10,100 nucleotides of DNA, from contig JAKIYB010000064.1 in assembly GCA_022708765.1 (NCBI GenBank), forward strand, positions 2,921-13,020. Direction: 5' to 3'. The position numbers and the translations under genes are program-made. The notes beneath the pieces were generated by a model that ran no database searches, was not told the DNA's origin, and worked only from the letters and a program-made list of their open reading frames with translations. Shown here piece by piece: positions 1-6,275 of this stretch. The DNA is from Armatimonadota bacterium (GTDB lineage: Bacteria; Armatimonadota; Hebobacteria; CAIYQO01). Within the stretch, counting starts at the first letter, position 1. Every line of letters starts with the position of its first letter.

Positions 1-2099
1 CCCGCCGGCAGCGTCCAGGTCAGCTTCACGTTCGCCAGAGGCGCCGGCGGCGCGGCTTTGTCGTCATTCATCCGCTCGGAGGTGGGCGGGTTGAAGAGAT
101 GCACGTAATAGACGCGCTTGCCTGGGGCGACGGCGCGGTAACGCAGGTAGTTTTTCCACCACAGCTTGCCGCCGTCGTCCACCTTCAGCGTGGCGTCGGG
201 ATCGGGGAAGTGGCGGTTGTCGCCGTAGAACAAGTCGCTGTAACGGCAGACCATGCGCATGTAGGGAATGGCGCTGTCCGGCACGCTATAGGCGAGGTGA
301 CTGCCGCCGGCGACCACGAAGGCGGTCTGATAGTTGCGTTCCAGCGCGGTGCCGCGCTGGTCGGTGATGACGTACTGCTCGCCGCCGTAGCGATAGGCGT
401 TGCGCCCGGCACGCTCGTTTTCGTCCGCCCATTTCTTCCACGGCCAGTGGTTCGACATGGCAAAGTTCGTGCCCGCCTCCTGCAGCGCGAAGCTGCCATC
501 GCGGAGGAACTCCGTGTAGTAGGGCGGCTGATTCTTCATCGGATCGGGACTGGCTTCCAGGTTCCAGTCCATGTTGTGTCCGAACATGCCGTCGGTTTTC
601 ACCGTCCGCGTGCGCTTGCGTAGATACTCGATCATCCCCGCGTTGGTATAGCCCTTGTACGGAGCCTGACGGCCGAAGAGGTCGGTCATCGGGCGGTCGT
701 AATCGGTAGGGTCGTCCCAGCGGTAGCCATCCCAGTCGAAGGCGCGCATGCCCGCTTCCAGTTGATCGCCGTGCAGCCGCAGCAGTTCCGGGTTGCTGGC
801 GATGGGCCCGTAGATGCCGCGCGCTTCCATGCCTTTGCGCTCGGCGTCGTTCTCGCGCTTCTGCCGCTCGATGTTCTTCACCTCGTAGGCCAGCAGCATG
901 CTGTTGGTGTCCCAGCCCACGCTGTCCGGATACTTGCGGAAAACATCCACGATGCGGTAGCTGTAGATGATGTTGTAGTCCGCGTAGGCCACGCAGGACA
1001 TGCCGTTGGCGTGCGCGGCGTCAATGTAAGCCTTCATCTGCGCGGTGGAGAGCTGTTTCAGCGTCTGTCCGCTCCACCAGCGATCCTTGCCCGGCGGCGG
1101 GGTGAGCAGCGACAGGTCGCACGGCGCCCAGAACATGAACTCGAGAATGGGGAAATACGTCCGCCGGTGGCGGAGCGCGACGCCCAGATCCGTCGCGGTA
1201 TACGGCTCCGCGATGCCTACGCCGCCGTATTGCCCGATCTGCAGCGGGCGGTTGGTGCTGTAGAAATACTCGGACACCTCCGGACCCAGCGGCGGCTGCG
1301 GCTTATCGCCGGCGGGGTACAGGCGCGCGGTCACTTTGTGACCGTATTCCGACTGCGGCGGCAGCGCGATGGCGAAGTCCTGTATATCAGTCATCTTCAG
1401 GCGCTGCTCGGCGGTGGGCACCGTTACAGTCACATTATCGTTATACAGCGCGCTGGATTGCGCCAGGCCGCTCTCTACCGACACAATCAGGCCGACGGTC
1501 TGCGGCGTCTCGGTGTTGTTGCGGAGCGAGATGAGGATTTTTCCGGTCTCATCCAGCCGGTAGAGCAGTTTGTCCGGCCACACGCGGGTGATCTCTACCG
1601 GCGACGGGGTGATTTCCGCGATGGAAAAGCTCTCGATGCGCAGGCCCGGCCAGCCGCCGCGGAGGTAGATGCCGTACTGCACCCCCTTCACCCCGACGCG
1701 GAAGTCGCGGCTGATATCTACGTATTTGCCCACCTCGCGAAAATCGTCGGCGATAAGGGTGGCGGTATTGCGGAAGGAAGTGGCGGAGCCGTGCGGGTTC
1801 CAGCAGGCCATCTCGATGCTCGCGCCGACCGGCGGCGGCGCGGTCATCTTTGCCCGCAGCGTGAAGCGGAAAAGCCCAGGCTTCAGCACGCCGAAATCGC
1901 CGTATTGCTCCAGGTTCAGCGGAGCCTTCACCAGGAAGGCGCGCAGGGCGTCGGCGGCGTCATCTTCCACCAGTTCCCCCTGCTTTGCGCCCAACAGCTC
2001 CGCCAGCCGCCCGGTGGTGAAGACCATTTTCCCCGGCTCCTGCGCCAGCCCGAGCGCCGTCATGAGCAGCACGCACACCAGCATCAACGCAATTCGCAT
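1..2099 (-). CDS. Secreted GH66-like glycoside hydrolase (dextranase / cyclodextran-forming type), C-terminus cut by window edge
   Basis: The frame is open without a stop from an ATG at 2099 to the left edge: 699 complete codons and no end. The start is supported by GAGGTG six bases upstream and by a signal peptide (MRIALMLVCVLLMTALGLA, cleavage near residue 19). In order: a beta-rich, carbohydrate-binding-like region (about 20-160), an Ig-like beta domain (about 165-280), a (beta/alpha)8-type region (about 280-640), and the start of a C-terminal beta domain. Barrel motifs fit glycoside hydrolase family 66: MKAYIDAAHANGM at 355-367, FDWDGYRWDD at 454-463, YYTEFLRDG near 527-533, AGGSHLAY at 597-604, then a segment ending RYSDLFYGDNRHF. 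GH66 enzymes use an Asp nucleophile and a Glu acid/base about 72 residues apart; D457 (or D455) and E530 match that spacing. Known GH66 members act on alpha-1,6-glucan. Divergence is high, so the substrate is open; an unclassified neighbouring clan member is the main alternative. It is divergent from the polysaccharide-lyase-like gene. Confidence 0.62.
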   Translation of the reverse strand, partial: MRIALMLVCVLLMTALGLAQEPGKMVFTTGRLAELLGAKQGELVEDDAADALRAFLVKAPLNLEQYGDFGVLKPGLFRFTLRAKMTAPPPVGASIEMACWNPHGSATSFRNTATLIADDFREVGKYVDISRDFRVGVKGVQYGIYLRGGWPGLRIESFSIAEITPSPVEITRVWPDKLLYRLDETGKILISLRNNTETPQTVGLIVSVESGLAQSSALYNDNVTVTVPTAEQRLKMTDIQDFAIALPPQSEYGHKVTARLYPAGDKPQPPLGPEVSEYFYSTNRPLQIGQYGGVGIAEPYTATDLGVALRHRRTYFPILEFMFWAPCDLSLLTPPPGKDRWWSGQTLKQLSTAQMKAYIDAAHANGMSCVAYADYNIIYSYRIVDVFRKYPDSVGWDTNSMLLAYEVKNIERQKRENDAERKGMEARGIYGPIASNPELLRLHGDQLEAGMRAFDWDGYRWDDPTDYDRPMTDLFGRQAPYKGYTNAGMIEYLRKRTRTVKTDGMFGHNMDWNLEASPDPMKNQPPYYTEFLRDGSFALQEAGTNFAMSNHWPWKKWADENERAGRNAYRYGGEQYVITDQRGTALERNYQTAFVVAGGSHLAYSVPDSAIPYMRMVCRYSDLFYGDNRHFPDPDATLKVDDGGKLWWKNYLRYRAVAPGKRVYYVHLFNPPTSERMNDDKAAPPAPLANVKLTWTLPA

Positions 2100-2105
2100 G
2101 GAGAG

Positions 2106-2111
2106 CACCTC
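2106..2111 (-). promoter_or_regulatory. Ribosome binding site of the GH66-like gene
   Basis: Read on the minus strand, GAGGTG is followed by the six-base spacer CTCTCC and then ATG. Spacing and complementarity to the 16S 3' end are normal. The site fixes the start at 2099, which is also where the signal peptide begins. Confidence 0.7.
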
Positions 2112-2172
2112 ACAGCTTCTTTGACAGAACAGCGATTTAATGGTAACACATGGAAGGATGACGCGGTAGAGG

Positions 2173-2182
2173 GAACCGGTTC
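2173..2182. promoter_or_regulatory. Candidate operator palindrome GAACCGGTTC
   Basis: This is a perfect 10-bp palindrome with a central CG step, centred at 2177.5, within one base of the midpoint between the two divergent start codons. LacI/GalR-family regulators bind palindromes of the form AANCGNTT with a central CpG, and the core AACCGGTT fits that pattern. It lies between the two facing TTGACA boxes, so one bound regulator could block both. No regulator gene is in the window. A 10-bp palindrome can occur by chance in GC-rich DNA, so the assignment is tentative. Confidence 0.35.
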
Positions 2183-2242
2183 GCCTGTTTCCCGTTGAAA
2201 ACCATTCAGCCCGCGCCGTGTCAAATTCGGTAGCTTCACACC

Positions 2243-2247
2243 AGGAG
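2243..2247 (+). promoter_or_regulatory. Ribosome binding site that decides the start of the lyase-like gene
   Basis: AGGAG lies six bases before the ATG at 2254. The frame also allows a GTG at 2218, but that start has no Shine-Dalgarno site and would put 12 polar residues ahead of the signal peptide. The ATG at 2254 is therefore preferred. Confidence 0.75.
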
Positions 2248-2253
2248 TATGTC

Positions 2254-5200
2254 ATGCTTTCCCGTATTATCCGCCTGCTTATCGTGAGCGCGCTATTGGC
2301 CTGCGCGGCGCTGGTCTCCGCACAGGGATACGCCGAGCAATACGCGCCGGTGCCCGAAGACGGAGTGATTATCCTCACTGACTACGGCTTCCGCGAGTGG
2401 GGACCGGAGCTGGTGCACTATGCTCTGGATACAAAGCGCTTCAAGCCGGGGAAACTGGTGCTGTTGAACGATGCCGGGCAGCCGGTGCCGTTTCAACTCC
2501 AGAAGACACCAAAGGGCGCGGTGCTGGCATTCGTGGCGACGGTGGCGAAAGGCGGCACCTCCGTCTATCGGCTGACTGATTCGCCGAAAGATCGCGGCGG
2601 TGAGGGCAGTACGCTGACATATCGCGAAACGCGCACCGGCGCCGAAGTGGGCAACGAGTATTTTTCCCTGATGCTGCCACTGGCGGGCAAAGTGACATAC
2701 AAGCCCGCGCGCGACGCCGCACAGGTGACGCCGCCCATCCTGAAATGGCGCCAGGCCGGCTGCGGCTGGGTGGGCAACGCCCGCTTCGCCACCGCGCGCC
2801 AGGTGACCGGGCGCGAGGCCAGTTGGGTGGCAAAAGGCCCGGCGTGCATCACCTACCGCGTGCGATACACCTTCGAGCCGAAAGGCGAATATGTCTGGCA
2901 GGTACGGGTGACGCCCGGCGTGCCGCAAGCGCTCATCACCGAGGAGTTCGACTTCGGCGAAGTGACGGAGGGCAAGGATTTCCTGTTGCTCGGACTCGGC
3001 GAAGGCTGGCAGCCTGAGCAGATCGGCGTCACCGCCAACGAGCGCACCGAGGTACAGCCGCTGGCGCCCTACCTGCAGAAGAAACAGGCTGAAGGCAACA
3101 CCGTGGTCGGCAACGTGAGCAGCAATATGCCGCCCCTGCCACCCGCGCCCGGCGAAGGATTCACCCTGCTGGAAAAAATCACCGCCACCGGCACCTGGGG
3201 ACCGAAGACAGGGATTGACCTGCGCGCGAAATACCCCGCCGCGGATCGCACCTGCATCATCTCGGCGATGCCCGCCTTCCACGGTTCCTGGCGGCGGGCG
3301 CTGGCGATGACGCTCTGGCACGACCCCCAGCAAGGCGTGCAACTCGCGCTGCCCATCAGCATGCGGCCTATCCACTGGTACCTGGAACTCTCCGACGATC
3401 AGTCGCCCTTCTGCTCGCACGAGCATGACCAGGAACTGCCCGCCACCTACGGGCGCCGGGTGTGGGCGCTGGGTTTCGATATCCCGAACGTCGCGCTGCA
3501 GCTCTGGCCGGCGTTCAAAAAGTCACTGAGCGAGCCGAGCTACCAGGGGAAGATCACCGACCCCATCGTGAAGACGCGCGCCATCCTCAGCTATATTGGA
3601 CTGGACCGGTATAAGGAATGGATCATTGACTGGCCGGAGACGGCGAAACCTGGCGACTATCCCCGAGCCTTCGCCACCCCCGCCATCGCGGCGCGCCTGA
3701 AAAAATCGCTGGAGCAGCACCCGGATAAGGAACTGCTGCGCAAGCTCTACATCATCAACGGCAAACCGGAGTCCGCGGTCAACAGCGCGAAGGCGTTCAT
3801 CAACCTGGCAAAAAATCCCTACGTGAATGACTGGCAAGTCTGCGGATTGACCGCGTATATCGCTGCCTATTCGTTCCACTTTGCCGTGTATGCCGATGAC
3901 GCATTGGCCTGCCCGGAACTGCCGGCCGACCTGCGCAAAGAGGTGCGCCGTTACCTGGCGCTCTATTCCTATCTCTTCGCCGAACCGGATCGCAACCCGC
4001 GTGGCGCGGGCATGCATCTGGGCAACCCGAACATGCCGATTGGCCGCACACTGGCGCTGGCGGAGTTCGCGCCTATCCTGCCCGACCATCCGCGGTATGA
4101 CTACTGGATGAGCCAGCTCAAGGAATATACCGCGTTCAAGCTGGCGGCGCTCACCGAGCCGGGCGGGGCGTGGTTTGAGCCGCCCACCTATCAGATGTAT
4201 GGCCCCACGCGCTCGCTGGCCATCGCGCAATATACGCTGAAAAACGCCGGTTACGCCGACCTGGCGAAATTTGGCTGGCACGCGAAAGCCCTGGAATATG
4301 ACGCCAACTTGACCATGCCCGACGTGCGCTTCAAAGGCTGGCGCATCCTGCCCGGCATGGGCAACAGCGGTAATACGCTGGAAGCGGTGTGGGGACACGC
4401 CGTGGGGGTGATGGACGGCGCGGACCCCGATACCGCCGGCTACTTCCAGTATATGCACCGGCTGGCCAGCGGCAACCGCAAGGTCAGCGGCGGCGGCGAT
4501 GGCACCGGCTATACCACGCTGCTGCTGCCCGACGTGCCGGAAAAGCCGCGCCCGCTGTCCACCACCTTCATCACCGGCTACGGTGTGGCGTTCCGCGCGC
4601 ATTACGGCACGCCGGACGAGACGGGGCTGCTCTTCCGCTGCGGCTATAACAAGAGCCACTGGGATATGGACGACCTGAATACCATCCTCTACGGCAAAGG
4701 CGCGCCGCTGTCGCCGGGGACGGGCTACCAGTACTACTACGGCCCGGCCAATGCCAACAACGCCATTTACCACAACCGGGTGAAGATAGGCAAGCTGGAT
4801 GCCCAGGAGCCCTTTGGCCGCTGCGAAAACGTCATCCAGGACTACGGCTTCGGCGGCAGCGCCGACTATGCCGTGGGCCGCGAATACTATCCACCTGAAT
4901 ACTTCACCGACGGCAAGGGTGAGATGGAGTGGCGGCGTCACGTGCTCTTTCTGAAGAGCGCGAATCCCGCGGGCGCCAACTACTTCGTCATGCGCGACAC
5001 CTTCCCGGGCGGCAAAGACCGCGCCACCTGGTGGCACTGGTTGAACCTCGATGGTCCCGAGAATATCCAGCAGCAGGGCAACACCCTCGAGATGAAAACG
5101 AAATACGGCGCGAGCACCTGGTTCTGGTTCACCCGCGCCTACCCCGGCAAAGCCGTGCTAACTTTTGACTACGGCGTGGCGCCAAACTACCACCACCGCG

Positions 5201-5961
5201 CCTTCTGGAAGGAGATGGGCGTCCCCGGTCCCGAGGATAAAGAAACGAAGACCATCTATCAACTCGCCGGCAAACCGGGTGAGGATTACTTCTACGTCGC
5301 CTTCCCCCGCAAAGGCGGCGAGGCTACGCCGAAAGTGACTCTGCTTGGTGATGGCGCGCTGAAGATCGTCACCGCGGAAGCGACCGATTATGTCTTTGCC
5401 AGCGATGCGCCGATGCAGTTTGCCCAGGACGACGTGGTCTTCACCGGCAAGGCGGGCGCCGTGCGCGTCTTCCCGGATCGCGTGGTGCTCTGCATGAACA
5501 GCGGCAACGGGGTCATCGGCTACAAAGGCTACGTGCTGAACGGTCCCGGTCCGTTCGAGCGCACGGTCAAACTCGCGGACATCAAGCAGAACTTGACGCA
5601 GATCGAGGGTTATGAGAAAAAGATCGTTTCACAGGAGATCGGGAACGGCCTCACCGTCACCGGCGAGGCGCCTTTCGAGGCGGGGCTGGACGGCGAGGCA
5701 ATCCGCATCAGGACGAAGGGACGCGCCCGCGTCTTCACCGTCACCCGCCCGCCGTTCATGTGGCAACCGCAGTTCTTCCTTGACGGCCAGGAATGGATGG
5801 CCTACTGGAGCGACGAAGCCTCTTCCAACTGGGGCAAGATGAAGAACACCTACCTGATGTCCGTCGCCACCCGCGACGGCGAGCATGAACTGCTCATCCG
5901 CAACCGCGTGTATAACAAAGTCTGGGACCGCCAGTTCGTGCCGATGCTGACGGGAAAATAA
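2254..5961 (+). CDS. Large secreted heparinase II/III-like polysaccharide lyase family protein
   Basis: The 1235-residue product starts with a signal peptide (MLSRIIRLLIVSALLACAAL, probable cleavage after VSA near residue 23). C17 in LLAC could make it a lipoprotein, but the lipobox is poor. Residues about 25-405 are beta-rich and unrecognised. About 408-760 are helical, as in the alpha/alpha toroid of this family, with HLGNPNM near 588-594 and GGAWFEPPTYQMYG at 637-650, whose tyrosines (Y646/Y649) sit where the catalytic Tyr is expected. About 780-1110 form the beta-sandwich half, with SHWDMDDLN (H802, D806), the family hallmark HNRV at 840-843, RDTF at 914-917 and H928 in WWHW. About 1110-1235 is a further beta module. 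Family members cleave uronic-acid polysaccharides by beta-elimination in the periplasm or outside the cell. At 1235 residues it is much longer than the usual 600-800. A catalytically altered relative or a hydrolase on the same fold is possible. It is probably co-regulated with the divergent GH66-like gene. Confidence 0.7.
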   Translation: MLSRIIRLLIVSALLACAALVSAQGYAEQYAPVPEDGVIILTDYGFREWGPELVHYALDTKRFKPGKLVLLNDAGQPVPFQLQKTPKGAVLAFVATVAKGGTSVYRLTDSPKDRGGEGSTLTYRETRTGAEVGNEYFSLMLPLAGKVTYKPARDAAQVTPPILKWRQAGCGWVGNARFATARQVTGREASWVAKGPACITYRVRYTFEPKGEYVWQVRVTPGVPQALITEEFDFGEVTEGKDFLLLGLGEGWQPEQIGVTANERTEVQPLAPYLQKKQAEGNTVVGNVSSNMPPLPPAPGEGFTLLEKITATGTWGPKTGIDLRAKYPAADRTCIISAMPAFHGSWRRALAMTLWHDPQQGVQLALPISMRPIHWYLELSDDQSPFCSHEHDQELPATYGRRVWALGFDIPNVALQLWPAFKKSLSEPSYQGKITDPIVKTRAILSYIGLDRYKEWIIDWPETAKPGDYPRAFATPAIAARLKKSLEQHPDKELLRKLYIINGKPESAVNSAKAFINLAKNPYVNDWQVCGLTAYIAAYSFHFAVYADDALACPELPADLRKEVRRYLALYSYLFAEPDRNPRGAGMHLGNPNMPIGRTLALAEFAPILPDHPRYDYWMSQLKEYTAFKLAALTEPGGAWFEPPTYQMYGPTRSLAIAQYTLKNAGYADLAKFGWHAKALEYDANLTMPDVRFKGWRILPGMGNSGNTLEAVWGHAVGVMDGADPDTAGYFQYMHRLASGNRKVSGGGDGTGYTTLLLPDVPEKPRPLSTTFITGYGVAFRAHYGTPDETGLLFRCGYNKSHWDMDDLNTILYGKGAPLSPGTGYQYYYGPANANNAIYHNRVKIGKLDAQEPFGRCENVIQDYGFGGSADYAVGREYYPPEYFTDGKGEMEWRRHVLFLKSANPAGANYFVMRDTFPGGKDRATWWHWLNLDGPENIQQQGNTLEMKTKYGASTWFWFTRAYPGKAVLTFDYGVAPNYHHRAFWKEMGVPGPEDKETKTIYQLAGKPGEDYFYVAFPRKGGEATPKVTLLGDGALKIVTAEATDYVFASDAPMQFAQDDVVFTGKAGAVRVFPDRVVLCMNSGNGVIGYKGYVLNGPGPFERTVKLADIKQNLTQIEGYEKKIVSQEIGNGLTVTGEAPFEAGLDGEAIRIRTKGRARVFTVTRPPFMWQPQFFLDGQEWMAYWSDEASSNWGKMKNTYLMSVATRDGEHELLIRNRVYNKVWDRQFVPMLTGK

Positions 5962-5969
5962 GGCAGGCG

Positions 5970-5980
5970 GGTGAGACTCC
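5970..5980. repeat. Left copy of the 11-bp direct repeat flanking the MITE
   Basis: GGTGAGACTCC is identical to the copy at 6130-6140. The two copies abut the terminal inverted repeats, which is the expected geometry of a target-site duplication. Confidence 0.7.
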
Positions 5981-6129
5981 CAATGCCATTCAAATAAGGA
6001 TTCTCGACCGTCACGCGCGACCTCTCCCCCAACCCCCTCCCCTACGTGGGGAGGGGAGATTGATAAGGAAAAATGACGGCATGGGGCGGCTGGTTCGCCG
6101 CACGGAATAAGCTTATTTGAACGGTATTG
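5981..6129. mobile_element. 149-bp IS4-type MITE with 18-bp inverted ends and 11-bp target duplication
   Basis: The left end (5981-5998, CAATGCCATTCAAATAAG) and the inverted right end (6112-6129) match at 16 of 18 positions. Immediately outside both ends is the exact 11-bp direct repeat GGTGAGACTCC (5970-5980 and 6130-6140), as expected of a target duplication. No reading frame for a transposase fits inside, so it would be non-autonomous. From memory, the E. coli IS4 end reads about TAATGCCGATCAGTTAAG with 11-13 bp target duplications; end sequence, end length and duplication length all agree with an IS4-family origin. The interior carries a G/C-strand-biased hairpin (6034-6056), a small hairpin GCGGC-TGGTTC-GCCGC (6086-6101) and the palindrome AATAAGCTTATT (6106-6117). 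It lies 19 bases after the stop codon of the lyase-like gene. Confidence 0.72.
6034..6056. repeat. Perfect 9-bp-arm C-run/G-run hairpin inside the MITE
   Basis: The arms are CCCCTCCCC (6034-6042) and GGGGAGGGG (6048-6056) around the loop TACGT. It would form a strong stem in RNA or single-stranded DNA, and each strand has two G4-type runs. There is no T-run after it, so it is not a standard intrinsic terminator. Confidence 0.6.
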
Positions 6130-6140
6130 GGTGAGACTCC
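6130..6140. repeat. Right copy of the 11-bp direct repeat flanking the MITE
   Basis: Exact match to 5970-5980. The bases following it form GACTC-CGAC-GAGTC (6135-6148), so the original target was apparently a small hairpin site just downstream of the lyase-like gene. Confidence 0.7.
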
Positions 6141-6165
6141 GACGAGTCATGGCCAGTGCTTTCGC

Positions 6166-6215
6166 TCTGCCCCCACTCCGCTCTCCCAGGATTGGGAGAG
6201 CGGAGTGGGGGCAGA
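6166..6215. repeat. Perfect 23-bp-arm hairpin with 4-base loop
   Basis: The arms at 6166-6188 and 6193-6215 are exactly complementary over 23 bp around the loop GGAT. One arm is pyrimidine-rich and C-heavy, the other purine-rich and G-heavy. It lies outside the MITE, between the lyase-like gene and the sugar transferase, both on the + strand. It would be a very stable RNA stem and could end or protect the upstream transcript. The bases after it (ATACGAGCAG) are not a U-run, so classic Rho-independent termination is unlikely. It may be one copy of a dispersed genomic repeat. Confidence 0.65.
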
Positions 6216-6232
6216 TACGAGCAGGCGGATAC

Positions 6233-6246
6233 GTCCCGGCAGGGAC
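6233..6246. other. Small hairpin ahead of the sugar transferase start
   Basis: GTCCC (6233-6237), loop GGCA and GGGAC (6242-6246) form a 5-bp GC-rich stem ending 29 bases before the GTG start. If transcription enters from upstream it would lie in the leader. No function can be assigned. Confidence 0.3.
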
Positions 6247-6275
6247 ATGATGTTCTTTGGTAAACTGATACTTTC

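Larger units (their letters stand above)
2100..2253. promoter_or_regulatory. Divergent intergenic regulatory region with two inward-facing TTGACA boxes
   Basis: This 154-bp region separates two divergently read secreted-enzyme genes. A consensus -35 hexamer TTGACA occurs on the + strand at 2121-2126; a weak TAACAC lies 17 bases downstream (2144-2149). A second TTGACA is on the minus strand at 2224-2219, with only a poor TTTTCA at the matching -10 distance. If both were used, each mRNA would have a leader of roughly 90-100 nt and the start points would face each other, so the two promoters would interfere. The -35 boxes are exact but the -10 boxes are weak, which could mean activator dependence or chance. 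A 10-bp palindrome lies between them and is listed separately. Confidence 0.35.

Noticed and set aside
762..2198. A 478-codon open frame on the + strand
   Set aside because: It is antisense to the GH66-like gene and results from GC-rich codon bias. It has no domain motifs, and its product is rich in Arg, His, Ala and Val as in other shadow frames.
2218..2253. GTG at 2218 as the start of the lyase-like gene
   Set aside because: It has no ribosome binding site, and the resulting N-terminus would bury the signal peptide behind polar residues. AGGAG with correct spacing supports ATG 2254.
2267..2325. Lipoprotein signal in the lyase-like protein (C17 in LLAC)
   Set aside because: Leu at the -2 position is unusual for a lipobox, and a hydrophobic stretch continues past the Cys to a good signal peptidase I site (VSA-Q). 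Kept only as an alternative.
3523..5037. A 504-codon open frame on the minus strand
   Set aside because: It is antisense to the lyase-like gene, which has a signal peptide, a ribosome binding site and family motifs. The antisense product resembles no known protein and ends inside coding sequence.
6166..6215. Long hairpin as a standard Rho-independent terminator
   Set aside because: The stem is perfect, but no T-run follows on either strand (ATACGAGCAG on the + strand), so I list it as a repeat or RNA stem rather than a terminator.
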